Of a stretch of DNA of 64,000 bases, positions 6,866 through 15,160 are shown in pieces. The translations under genes and the position numbers were made by a program. The stretch comes from Flavobacterium frigoris (lineage in GTDB: Bacteria > Bacteroidota > Bacteroidia > Flavobacteriales > Flavobacteriaceae). The number at the start of each line of letters is the position of its first letter. Position 1 is the stretch's first letter. Under the pieces are notes generated by a model. It worked only from the letters and a program-made list of their open reading frames with translations, made no database searches and was not told the DNA's origin. The stretch covers positions 1-64,000 of the forward strand of contig NZ_FOFZ01000006.1 of NCBI RefSeq assembly GCF_900111075.1, in the 5' to 3' direction.

Positions 6866-8017
6866 ATGAATGAAAAACAAAAATTAAAAGAAGTAGCTGC
6901 ACTTTTTTTAAAGTTAGGAATTATAGGTTTTGGTGGTCCAGCCGCGCACATCTCTATGATGCGAGAGGAAGTAGTTGTTAAAAAAAAGTGGCTTGAGGAA
7001 CAGCATTTTTTAGATTTAATAGGAGCTACTAATTTAATTCCAGGGCCTAATAGTACCGAAATGGCAATTCATATTGGTCATGAAAGGGCAGGGTGGAAGG
7101 GACTTATTGTTGCGGGCATGTGTTTTATTGTCCCAGCCGTTATCTTAACAGGAATCTTTGCCTGGCTTTATAAAGAATACGGTCAGTTACCTGAAATACA
7201 ACCTTTTTTGTATGGCATAAAACCCGCGATAATTGCGATTATTCTGGGTGCCATTTTTCCTTTGGCAAAAAAATCCTTGAAGACAATTCGGTTAGGAGTT
7301 ATAGGTAGTATTATTTTACTGCTTTCGCTGTTGCAGTTCAATGAAATTGCACTACTTTTTGGTGCCGGATTCCTAGCGTTGTTTTGGAATTCATTAACCG
7401 AACCCAATTCGAATGTAAAAGGGAACAGCTGGATTTCGCTCACACTAGTTCCGGTTTCTAAAACGGCTTTACTTGCACCTACAAATTTTAATTTATTTCT
7501 AATTTTCTTAAAAATTGGTGCAATCTTATATGGCAGTGGCTATGTACTTTTTGCTTTTTTGGATGCCGAATTGGTAGCCAAAGGATTGCTGACACGAACC
7601 CAATTGATAGATGCCATTGCGGTGGGACAATTCACACCGGGACCCGTTTTCTCCTCGGTTACTTTTGTGGGGTATCAAATCAATGGAATATCCGGCGCAC
7701 TCATTGCAACGCTGGCGATATTTTTACCTTCATTTGTGTTTGTAGCATTATTAAATCCTTTGGTAAAAAAGATGAGGAATTCGAAGTCTTTTGCTGTATT
7801 TTTGGATGCCGTAAACGTGGCCTCTATCGCTATAATCGTCTCCATTTGTTATGAATTGGGTAAGGAAACGATCACAGACTGGCGAACGATTTTAATAGCC
7901 ATAGTGAGTGTTGTAATTGTGTTTAATTACAAAAAAGTAAACAGTGCAATTATTGTTTTGGGCGGAGCAGTATTGGGCTATTTGCTAACACTTGGAATAT
8001 TTGATTACTTTGTTTAA
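6866..8017 (+). CDS. chrA: Chromate transporter, CHR family (two-domain)
   Basis: This 383-residue inner-membrane protein has about ten hydrophobic segments and the internal duplication of full-length CHR transporters. The N-terminal half begins LKLGIIGFGGPAAHISMMREE (about 16-36) with NLIPGPNSTEMAIHIG (about 56-71). The second half repeats these as FLKIGAILYGSGYVLFAFLDAELV and QFTPGPVFSSVTFVGYQ. Characterised relatives export chromate using the proton motive force, though many genomic copies may carry sulfate or other oxyanions. The ATG at 6866 gives the usual N-terminus. It follows the truncated GyrI remnant by 39 bases. No chrB-type regulator is nearby, so the chromate function is by family only. 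Confidence 0.88.
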   Translation: MNEKQKLKEVAALFLKLGIIGFGGPAAHISMMREEVVVKKKWLEEQHFLDLIGATNLIPGPNSTEMAIHIGHERAGWKGLIVAGMCFIVPAVILTGIFAWLYKEYGQLPEIQPFLYGIKPAIIAIILGAIFPLAKKSLKTIRLGVIGSIILLLSLLQFNEIALLFGAGFLALFWNSLTEPNSNVKGNSWISLTLVPVSKTALLAPTNFNLFLIFLKIGAILYGSGYVLFAFLDAELVAKGLLTRTQLIDAIAVGQFTPGPVFSSVTFVGYQINGISGALIATLAIFLPSFVFVALLNPLVKKMRNSKSFAVFLDAVNVASIAIIVSICYELGKETITDWRTILIAIVSVVIVFNYKKVNSAIIVLGGAVLGYLLTLGIFDYFV

Positions 8018-8068
8018 ACTAATTATTTTTTTCGAAAAAAAATATAATTTTGGAGCTAATACATGCGT

Positions 8069-8149
8069 TTTATCAGCAGGGCAGCATGGCAAAGAAGTAT
8101 TTAATTTGAATAGGAAATAAAACAACAAATATCGCCTTCCGCTGATTTA
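8069..8149. repeat. Imperfect inverted repeat
   Basis: TTATCAGCAGGGC at 8070-8082 faces GCCTTCCGCTGATTTAA at 8134-8150, allowing small bulges. It occupies most of the 159-base gap before the DUF3088 gene and may form a hairpin in its leader. The pairing is imperfect and I give it little weight. Confidence 0.3.
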
Positions 8150-8176
8150 AAAAATATAAAAAATAAAAAAAATATT

Positions 8177-8533
8177 ATGATTCAATTATTTTTATTAGAG
8201 CCAAATTTTATTGACCCAAAAGCAGATAAGAAGGGAACGCTCTATTATTGTCCAGACTGTGCTATTATTGAAGGTATTCTAAGCTATTATCCAGATCTTA
8301 GAAAGGAATTAGACATCGTTTATGTAGACTTCACGACACCCAGAAGGAAAATTGTAGCATTAATAGGAGAAGAGAACCAGGGTAGTCCTGTAGTTATCAT
8401 TTCAAAAGAGGAAACTCATAATATAGATGTTAGCTATTTTACAGCTTACGAGGACGTTCTGTTCATAAATTCTACTACTTTGATTGCAAAATTTTTATCT
8501 GAAAAATATAATGTTGGTCTAATGCATCCGTAG
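8177..8533 (+). CDS. DUF3088-type protein with CPDC motif
   Basis: This 118-residue cytoplasmic protein resembles the DUF3088 family. Hallmarks are LFLLEPNFIDP at the N-terminus, YYCPDCAIIEGIL (about 26-38) with a CxxC pair, LDIVYVDFTTPRRKIVALIGEENQGSPVVII (about 45-75), and a C-terminal LIAKFLSEKYNVGLMHP. The order of strands and the CxxC suggest a thioredoxin/glutaredoxin-like fold, so a redox or metal-related role is plausible. This is inferred from the sequence pattern, not demonstrated for the family. The gene is transcribed alone and ends before a bidirectional terminator shared with the efflux operon on the other strand. Confidence 0.7.
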   Translation: MIQLFLLEPNFIDPKADKKGTLYYCPDCAIIEGILSYYPDLRKELDIVYVDFTTPRRKIVALIGEENQGSPVVIISKEETHNIDVSYFTAYEDVLFINSTTLIAKFLSEKYNVGLMHP

Positions 8534-8656
8534 ATAGAGCTATATATGGAAATGAACTGCCTTTGAAATCAATTTAAATCAATGTTTTACAAATAACCTT
8601 TTGCATTATTTTTATACTTTAAGAATAGAAATCAGTCAAAAGCTTTTACAAAACGC

Positions 8657-8693
8657 AAAAAAGCCACTAAGTACGATACTCAGTGGCTTTTTT
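8657..8693. terminator. Bidirectional Rho-independent terminator
   Basis: A 17-bp stem with one mismatch (8657-8673 and 8677-8693) centres on GCCACT/AGTGGC. It has a CGA loop and A/T tracts on both sides. It can end the DUF3088 transcript on the plus strand and the efflux operon on the minus strand. Confidence 0.85.
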
Positions 8694-8730
8694 TGAATTA
8701 ACAACTTATTATATTTTTATTCGAAATCCT

Positions 8731-10131
8731 TTATTGCCATCCACCACCAAGGGCTTTGTACAATTGAATTACCGCTTTGTATTGTTGGAACTTATTGTCT
8801 ACTAAACTTAATTCAGCATTTAAAGCGTCATTTTTAGACGTTAATACTTCGAGATAATTTGCTAAGCCATAGGTTAACAATTCATCGGAGTAATTAGATG
8901 CTTTTTTAAGTGCATCTGCCTGTTTTGTACGAATTGTAATTTTATAGGTCTCATTATTGTACTGTGCCAGTGCATCCGAAACTTCTTTACCAGCAGTAAG
9001 CAGTGATTGTTCAAACTGTAAATACGCTTTCTCTTGATTTGCTTTCGCTATTTCAAACTTCGTTTTTACTTGTCTTTGATTGAAAATAGGTTGTGTTAAA
9101 CCCGTAATTACATTAGCAAAGATAGAATTAGCACTAAACCATTCTTTCAAATCAATACTTTGAAATCCTCCTGAAGCGGTAACCTTTAAAGTTGGATAAA
9201 ATCCACTTTTGGCCACATTTGTCATTTCAAAATTAGTAATCAAATTATATTCTGCTGCAATCACGTCTGGTCTGTTTCTCAACAAACTGGCAGGAACCCC
9301 TAAGGTAATTGCTGGTTGCATAGACTGAGATTCAAAAGTATTACGTTCAATTTTAGCCGAAGGTTCTCCAAGAAGTATACTCATCGTATTCTCCAGGATA
9401 ATGATGTTATTCTTCAAATCAGCAATGATGATTTGAGTAGCATATTTTTGAGCTTCTGTTTGTTTGACCCCAACTTCAGTAACATTCCCAGCTTTTTTAA
9501 GTGCAATAATAGTTTCGACACTTTTATCCCTGTTGATTAAAGTTTCCTCAGCTACTTTTATTTGTGCATCTACTGAAAGCAATTGATAATAAACGGTCGC
9601 GATATTTGCAATTAATTGTGTTTTTATCGCTTGATTTACTGCCGTTGTTTGTAGATAAGCAGCATTAGTAGCGCGTTTATTGCTTCTTATTTTCCCCCAG
9701 ATGTCCGCTTCCCAAGAAAGATTTCCTGACAATTGGTATTGATTCGTACTACGGTCTGCCAAAAAAGCTCCAAACTGACTGTTTTTAGACAATTCTTGAT
9801 GAGTCCAGTCTGTTCCTACAGACAGGCTAGGGAAGTAGCCTGATTTTCCTTGTTTCATCGTTGCCTGTGCTGCCACAATATTTTGCATAGCAATGCGGAT
9901 ATCCAAATTATTCTGTAAGCCTTTTGAAATATAGCCTTGCAAAAGCGGGTCAGTAAAAATTTTATCCCAGGATACATTTGCTAATGAAGTAGTGTCAGTC
10001 GACACCACTTCATTACGATACAAATCAGCTGTTTTTAATTCGGGTCTTTTATAGTCTTTGGCAACAAAACACGATTGCATTACAGTTGCTGTTAGTCCTA
10101 AAAGCGCGACTCTATATATTTTATTTTTCAT
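8731..10131 (-). CDS. Outer-membrane efflux lipoprotein, TolC/OprM (NodT) family
   Basis: This 466-residue outer-membrane channel is the last gene of a tripartite RND efflux operon. The N-terminus carries a lipoprotein signal with VMQSC, giving lipidated Cys21. It is followed by DYKRPELKTADLYRN, the typical start of OprM-type channels. Two repeats of the outer-membrane efflux domain (roughly 60-250 and 270-460) are visible, with LRNRPDVIAAEYNL marking the second. The protein should trimerise into a beta-barrel plus alpha-tunnel that docks onto the pump and adaptor. It overlaps the pump gene by 11 bases (10121-10131), so the two are co-translated. Length is standard. Confidence 0.93.
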   Translation of the reverse strand: MKNKIYRVALLGLTATVMQSCFVAKDYKRPELKTADLYRNEVVSTDTTSLANVSWDKIFTDPLLQGYISKGLQNNLDIRIAMQNIVAAQATMKQGKSGYFPSLSVGTDWTHQELSKNSQFGAFLADRSTNQYQLSGNLSWEADIWGKIRSNKRATNAAYLQTTAVNQAIKTQLIANIATVYYQLLSVDAQIKVAEETLINRDKSVETIIALKKAGNVTEVGVKQTEAQKYATQIIIADLKNNIIILENTMSILLGEPSAKIERNTFESQSMQPAITLGVPASLLRNRPDVIAAEYNLITNFEMTNVAKSGFYPTLKVTASGGFQSIDLKEWFSANSIFANVITGLTQPIFNQRQVKTKFEIAKANQEKAYLQFEQSLLTAGKEVSDALAQYNNETYKITIRTKQADALKKASNYSDELLTYGLANYLEVLTSKNDALNAELSLVDNKFQQYKAVIQLYKALGGGWQ

Positions 10132-13100
10132 TTTCTTCTTCTAAAAGTGCAACATTTGATTCTTTAGTATCTACTGGCTTTCCAGAGATACGCTCTTGTA
10201 ATCCTTGAAAGATTACAAACAAAATTGGAATAACAAAAACTCCAAAAATAGTTCCGATAAGCATTCCTCCAACGGCACCCATACCAATAGAACGGTTTCC
10301 TACAGCGCCAACTCCAGAGGCTAGTGCCAATGGCATTAACCCGAAGATAAATGCCAACGAAGTCATCAGGATAGGACGTAAACGTGCTTTTGCACCTTCA
10401 ATAGCCGCTTGTGTCAAGTCCATTCCGTTTCGTCGCCTTTGTATAGCAAACTCCACAATCAAAATCGCATTTTTGGCGAGTAGTCCAATCAACATGATTA
10501 GAGCCACCTGGAAATAGATATTATTTTCTAATCCTGCGAGTTTTACAAAACCGATAGCACCAGCAATACCTACAGGAAGTGAAAGTAATACTGATAATGG
10601 TACTAAATAACTTTCGTACTGCGCACTTAATAAGAAGTAAACAAAGATTAAACTTAATAAGAACACCCCAAGAGCTTGGTTCCCTGCAAGAATCTCTTCA
10701 CGTGTCATTCCTGAGAATTCATAGGTATATGATTTTGGTAAATGTTGTGCTGCTACTTCTTGAACCGCTTTAATAGCATCACCAGAACTAAATCCAGCGT
10801 TTGCTTTACCGTTAATATTAACGGCTTTTAGCATGTTAAAACGAGCAACAGCCTCAGGACCGTATATTCTTTTAAAATCTACAAACTGACTGATTGCCAC
10901 TTTTTGACCGGCTCCATTTTTAACATAAATATTGTTAATCGATTCAAGGTTTGCCCTGTCTTCCGGTTTTGCTTGAATCATTACTCGGTATTGTTTTCCA
11001 AACTTGTTGAAATCCGTTGTATACAATCCACCATAATAGCCTTGCATGGTATTAAATATGTCAGAGATAGCTACTCCAGCATCCTTTGCTCTTTCTATAT
11101 TAATATCCATTTGATATTGTGGGAAAGTAGGATTGAAATTAGTAATGGCATATTGAATTTCAGGACGTTTCATCAACTCTCCTAAGAATTCGTTTGTCAC
11201 TTTACTAACGGTTGCCCAATCATCATCTCCTTTGTCTTGTACTTTCAATTCAAAACCATCGGCACTACCAAAACCTTGTACACTTGGAGGTGTAAAGAAT
11301 AAGGCACGACCCTCCTTTAAACCGGCTGTTTTGGCAAACAATTGGCCAACCACAGCATCTACAGATTGATTGGCTTCGGTACGTTCGCTCCAGTCTTTCA
11401 ATTTAATTACTGAAAACGCATATGAACCTCCATTTACGCCGTTTAGCAAGCTATAGCCTACGATATTCATTCGGGCTTCAACGATATCCATCGAAGCAAT
11501 GATGGAATCCAATTCTTGTACGGTCTTTTTAGTCTTTTCCAAAGTAGTTCCAGGAGGAAGTGTTAAATCGGCCATGATAATTCCTCTATCTTCATTTGGG
11601 ATAAATCCAGAAGGAGTAGTTTGGAACAACAAAATCGTAATACCAGTAAAAACTAATAAGCCAACAACGGTAATCCATTTTTTTGCAGCTAAGAAACCAA
11701 GAGATTTCACATACTTAGCATTCATTCGATCAAAACTAGAGTTGAAAGCAATGAAAAAACGGTCTTTAAAATTAGCATCATGATGGTCAGAGTCCGGATG
11801 CGGTTTTAATAGCAACGCACATAAAGCAGGACTTAAAGTCAAGGCATTTACCGCCGAAATTAAAATAGCAATCGCTAAAGTAATAGCAAATTGTTGGTAA
11901 AATACTCCCGATGGTCCGCTTAAGAACGATACCGAAATAAATACTGCCGCCATTACTAAAGTAATAGAAACAATGGCTCCTGTAATTTCATTCATTGCCG
12001 AAATCGTAGCTTCCTTCCCTGATTTTGCGCCTTCATCTAGCTTAGCATGCACTGCCTCGACGACGACAATGGCATCATCAACGACAATACCAATGGCCAA
12101 AATCATTGCAAACAACGTTAGCATATTGATAGAGAACCCAAATATTTGCAGGAAGAAAAAAGTACCTATAATAGCTACTGGTACAGCGATAGCGGGAATT
12201 AAAGTGGATCTAAAATCTTGTAAGAATAAATAAACAACCAGAAAAACCAATAGAAAAGCCTCGATTAAAGTGTGTATTACTTTGTCGATAGAAGCATCCA
12301 GAAATGTTTTAGTGTTAAAAGGAATAATATAGTCTACGCCAGACGGGAAATCTACTTTTGACTCCTCTAAGATACTCATGATCTCTGTGGTAATATCTTG
12401 GGCATTGGAACCAGAAGTTTGAAAAACTCCTACTACAACCCCTTCTTTGCCCATGGCGATATTCTTAGTTCCATAATTGAAACCGCCTAATTCAACAGTG
12501 GCTACATCTTTAATTCTTAAGAAATTTCCGTTTCCAGTAGATTTGATAATGATATTCTCATAATCTTTTATTTCCGAAAGTCTTCCTTTGTATTTAATAA
12601 CATATTCAAAAACTCCGTCTGCATTCTCTCCAAATTTTCCTGGAGCAGCTTCCACGTTTTGTTCTTGCAAGGCTGCCTGAACATCTTTTGGAGCAATTCC
12701 ATAAGTAGCCATTTTTTCAGGATTAATCCAAATTCGCATCGAATAATCTTTGGCTCCAAAAACATTTACCTGACCAACTCCTTTTACACGTTGTAATTTG
12801 GGTACCAAGTTGATTTTAGCATAATTCTGAATATAAACTTCATCATAAGCTTTGTTTTTAGAATATAATGCAAAGAACATCAAAGAACTAGTTTGGCTTT
12901 TTACTGTGGTAACCCCAGTTTGTACTACTGCAGTAGGCAACTTACTAGTGGCTCTAGCTACTCTATTTTGCACGTTTACTGCCGCAATATCAGGATCAGT
13001 CCCTAATGCAAAATAAACAGAAATTTTAGCGGAACCATCATTTGCTGCAGAAGACGTCATATACGTCATACCTTCTACACCATTAATTTCTTCTTCCAGC

Positions 13101-13291
13101 GGAATTACCACACTATTTAATACCGTTTCAGCGTTGGCTCCAGTATAATTGGCGGTTACCTGTACGGTTGGCGGTGCTATTTCGGGATATTGTTCTACGG
13201 GTAAGGACATCAATCCTAATACACCTAATATGGTAATGAGAATTGAGATTACGGTCGAGAGTACAGGTCTCTCTATAAAAGTTTTTAACAT
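10121..13291 (-). CDS. RND multidrug efflux pump, AcrB/MexB (HAE1) type
   Basis: This 1056-residue inner-membrane proton-driven transporter has the full RND layout. TM1 lies near residues 9-30, with large periplasmic loops after TM1 and TM7. The proton-relay pair Asp405-Asp406 sits in GIVVDDAIVVVEA of TM4 (AcrB Asp407/408), and the second half has ALIMLIGLLAKNAILIVEFA and RLRPILMTSLAFIFGLMPLA. The hydrophobic and amphiphilic drug (HAE1) subclass fits better than metal efflux. It takes substrates from the periplasm or inner leaflet and passes them to the outer-membrane channel through the adaptor. It lies 8 bases after the adaptor stop and overlaps the channel gene. The operon is likely controlled by the GbsR/MarR gene at its head. 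Confidence 0.95.
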   Translation of the reverse strand: MLKTFIERPVLSTVISILITILGVLGLMSLPVEQYPEIAPPTVQVTANYTGANAETVLNSVVIPLEEEINGVEGMTYMTSSAANDGSAKISVYFALGTDPDIAAVNVQNRVARATSKLPTAVVQTGVTTVKSQTSSLMFFALYSKNKAYDEVYIQNYAKINLVPKLQRVKGVGQVNVFGAKDYSMRIWINPEKMATYGIAPKDVQAALQEQNVEAAPGKFGENADGVFEYVIKYKGRLSEIKDYENIIIKSTGNGNFLRIKDVATVELGGFNYGTKNIAMGKEGVVVGVFQTSGSNAQDITTEIMSILEESKVDFPSGVDYIIPFNTKTFLDASIDKVIHTLIEAFLLVFLVVYLFLQDFRSTLIPAIAVPVAIIGTFFFLQIFGFSINMLTLFAMILAIGIVVDDAIVVVEAVHAKLDEGAKSGKEATISAMNEITGAIVSITLVMAAVFISVSFLSGPSGVFYQQFAITLAIAILISAVNALTLSPALCALLLKPHPDSDHHDANFKDRFFIAFNSSFDRMNAKYVKSLGFLAAKKWITVVGLLVFTGITILLFQTTPSGFIPNEDRGIIMADLTLPPGTTLEKTKKTVQELDSIIASMDIVEARMNIVGYSLLNGVNGGSYAFSVIKLKDWSERTEANQSVDAVVGQLFAKTAGLKEGRALFFTPPSVQGFGSADGFELKVQDKGDDDWATVSKVTNEFLGELMKRPEIQYAITNFNPTFPQYQMDINIERAKDAGVAISDIFNTMQGYYGGLYTTDFNKFGKQYRVMIQAKPEDRANLESINNIYVKNGAGQKVAISQFVDFKRIYGPEAVARFNMLKAVNINGKANAGFSSGDAIKAVQEVAAQHLPKSYTYEFSGMTREEILAGNQALGVFLLSLIFVYFLLSAQYESYLVPLSVLLSLPVGIAGAIGFVKLAGLENNIYFQVALIMLIGLLAKNAILIVEFAIQRRRNGMDLTQAAIEGAKARLRPILMTSLAFIFGLMPLALASGVGAVGNRSIGMGAVGGMLIGTIFGVFVIPILFVIFQGLQERISGKPVDTKESNVALLEEENEK

Positions 13292-13299
13292 CTTTGCAA

Positions 13300-14436
13300 T
13301 TATTTTTTAGTAGTCGTTTTTGTAGCAGTAGCCTTTGTTGTAGCAGTATTTGCTATTACCTCATTTTTAGTAGGCTGTGGTACAATTTCCATATCATCTT
13401 TTAGTTTTGAAGCACCCTCAATTACGACAACGTCCCCTGCGGCGAGACCATTCGTTACAATGTAATCCAAACCAGAAGTCCCATTGGTTTCTATGATTCT
13501 TGATTTAACCTTGTTTCCTTGTTCGACAGCATATATAATTTGTTTTCCCTGTACTTCAAAAACAGCCACTTGGGGTACCAAAATAACATTGCTTTGTACG
13601 ATTGGTAAACGAATGATTCCGCTACTTCCGCTTCGTAAAAGCCCTTCTGGATTAGTAAATTCAGCTCTAAACTCTGTAGTTCCCGTAGTGGAATTTACTA
13701 AACCATTCATGGTAGCAATTTTCCCTTTTTGATCGTATTCCGAATTGTCAACTAAAATCAGGCTAACCGGAGGAGCCACTTTTAGCTTTTCGGCAGTTGT
13801 AGATCCTTTAAAAGTTCTATTAAAATACAGTACTTGTTTTTCATTCATTGAAAAGTACGCGCGAACAATTTTCGTGTCAGATACTGTTGTCATTGGTATT
13901 TCGGCAGTTGGACTTACTAGACTACCTTCTTTAAAGGGCAAACTTCCAATAACTCCATTTACAGGAGAATAGATAGTTCCATACCCAATATTAGCAGCAA
14001 TACTTCCATAGGCACTTTTTGCTTGTGCTAACTTGGCTTTGGCTGTCGCCAATTGTACATTACTGATGATATTTCGATCTACAAGGGGTTTTAAACGATC
14101 CACTTCAACTTGCGCTGCTAAAACCATTGCTTTTGCAGCCGAAGCGTCTTGGTTTAGCATTTGAGTTTCTAATTTGAATAAAAGCTGCCCTTTTTTAACC
14201 ACCTGACCTTCATCAACGTATACTTTTTGAATAAATCCGCTTACTTTAGGTCTGATTTCGACATTTTGTTGTCCTTCAAGATTAGCGGTAAACTCTTGGT
14301 ATACTGTCGCATCCTGCATTACTATTTCTTGTACCGCAAAAGGAGCTGGTCCCTGTATTGGCAACTTTTCTTCCTTCTTTCCACAGGAAGAAAGTAGTAG
14401 TAAAGAAGCTATTATGGATAATGAAATTTTTTTCAT
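13300..14436 (-). CDS. Periplasmic adaptor (membrane fusion) lipoprotein, AcrA type
   Basis: This 378-residue adaptor of the tripartite pump has a signal sequence ending in LLLLSSC, so Cys18 is probably lipidated. Next come a barrel-sandwich/lipoyl half-motif (VSGFIQKVYVDEGQVVKKGQLLFKLE), a short alpha-hairpin (about 95-145), the second lipoyl half (YSPVNGVIGSLPFKEGSLV), a beta-barrel, and a membrane-proximal domain. A Thr/Lys-rich, low-complexity C-terminus (about 360-378) lies outside the conserved fold. The protein bridges the RND pump and the OprM-like channel. It follows the regulator gene by 19 bases, and gene order regulator-adaptor-pump-channel is the usual one. Confidence 0.93.
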   Translation of the reverse strand: MKKISLSIIASLLLLSSCGKKEEKLPIQGPAPFAVQEIVMQDATVYQEFTANLEGQQNVEIRPKVSGFIQKVYVDEGQVVKKGQLLFKLETQMLNQDASAAKAMVLAAQVEVDRLKPLVDRNIISNVQLATAKAKLAQAKSAYGSIAANIGYGTIYSPVNGVIGSLPFKEGSLVSPTAEIPMTTVSDTKIVRAYFSMNEKQVLYFNRTFKGSTTAEKLKVAPPVSLILVDNSEYDQKGKIATMNGLVNSTTGTTEFRAEFTNPEGLLRSGSSGIIRLPIVQSNVILVPQVAVFEVQGKQIIYAVEQGNKVKSRIIETNGTSGLDYIVTNGLAAGDVVVIEGASKLKDDMEIVPQPTKNEVIANTATTKATATKTTTKK

Positions 14437-14455
14437 TTTGATTGAATTTTAGTAA

Positions 14456-14959
14456 TTATTGGTTATTATTATTATTATTATTGATTTCTATTAGTTTAAA
14501 TTTATCTATAGTTTTTACAAGCAATTCTTCCACTTCCATAATGTGATTTTTATAGGCTTTCACATTTTCCAGATTGCATTTTTCTTCTGCACAGGAAATT
14601 GTTTTTTCACGATAGAGAAGCATCTTATCAATGACAAATTTTTCTGACTCGAGCATTTTTTTATAATTCAAAAGGCGTTCACTTAAAGGAGCTGCTTTAA
14701 AATATTTCTTTCGATCACCAGCTATCGTGAAATAGAATATTTTCTCCATCTTTAGCAGTAAATTTAAATTAGTAGATATTGAGCTTTTGCTGGCAGATAA
14801 TTTTTCGACTAAACTCTCAAAGGTTAATCCCGACTTGCATCCGTCAATGATCAGCAATCCTAAAATTCTTGCCGCTAAAGGTGAAATATTAAATAAAGAC
14901 TCAAAATGAATACCGAATATCTCAACGATTTCGTCTTTCTCTTTTTGTAAATCGTTCAT
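14456..14959 (-). CDS. GbsR/MarR-family transcriptional regulator of the efflux operon
   Basis: This 167-residue protein has a winged-helix domain (about 20-95). It contains SPLAARILGLLIIDG, the recognition-helix region LTFESLVEKLSASKSSISTNLNLLLKMEKI, and FTIAGDRKKYFKA as the wing. A C-terminal dimerisation helix follows. This matches the GbsR branch of the MarR superfamily. As first gene of the efflux operon it is probably an autorepressor released by a pump substrate; this is inferred from position. A tandem ACCGAACT operator candidate and a promoter lie directly upstream (14971-15012). The mRNA start would be only a few bases before the ATG. The C-terminus ends in seven Asn encoded by a trinucleotide repeat, which is unusual and may vary between strains. 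Confidence 0.85.
   Translation of the reverse strand: MNDLQKEKDEIVEIFGIHFESLFNISPLAARILGLLIIDGCKSGLTFESLVEKLSASKSSISTNLNLLLKMEKIFYFTIAGDRKKYFKAAPLSERLLNYKKMLESEKFVIDKMLLYREKTISCAEEKCNLENVKAYKNHIMEVEELLVKTIDKFKLIEINNNNNNNQ
14465..14482. repeat. (ATT)6 microsatellite at the 3' end of the regulator gene
   Basis: Six perfect ATT units, read as AAT (Asn) on the coding strand, encode most of the seven-Asn C-terminal tail of the GbsR/MarR regulator. Slippage by whole units would change only the tail length. Confidence 0.8.
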
Positions 14960-14970
14960 ATTTTTTTTTG

Positions 14971-15012
14971 CAAAGATACAATTGGTTCGTAATACACCGA
15001 ACTAACCGAACT
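14971..15012 (-). promoter_or_regulatory. Promoter and candidate operator of the efflux operon
   Basis: Read on the minus strand, TATCTTTG (14978-14971) is a good -7 element, placed so that transcription begins 5-7 bases before the regulator ATG. Just upstream are two tandem ACCGAACT copies (14996-15003 and 15005-15012, 9-base period) and an inverted GGTTCG (14984-14989). Binding there would cover the -33 region, as expected for an autorepressor. Confidence 0.5.
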
Positions 15013-15130
15013 TAATTTTATGTTAATTTTATCAAAGCTGGTTTATTCTTCGAAATCACTTCCAAAAAAAATATTTTAGACAATAATTAGCGCTACAAAA
15101 AACACTTTAATAAGTAAAATCTATTTTACC

Positions 15131-15138
15131 TATATTTG
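15131..15138 (+). promoter_or_regulatory. -7 promoter element of the HD hydrolase/lpx operon
   Basis: TATATTTG fits TAnnTTTG and lies 22 bases before the GTG start at 15161. No convincing TTG element was found at the expected distance upstream. Confidence 0.4.
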
Positions 15139-15160
15139 TTAACCTAAAAACAAACTTATA

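Noticed and set aside
10579..12233. Several plus-strand open frames opposite the RND pump gene
   Set aside because: They are antisense shadows of a strongly conserved 1056-residue gene and are mutually unconnected.
8731..14436. The RND operon as a heavy-metal exporter
   Set aside because: The pump has the Asp-Asp pair and length of the HAE1 drug class, and its regulator is GbsR/MarR-like. The metal type is the separate fusion at 39569.
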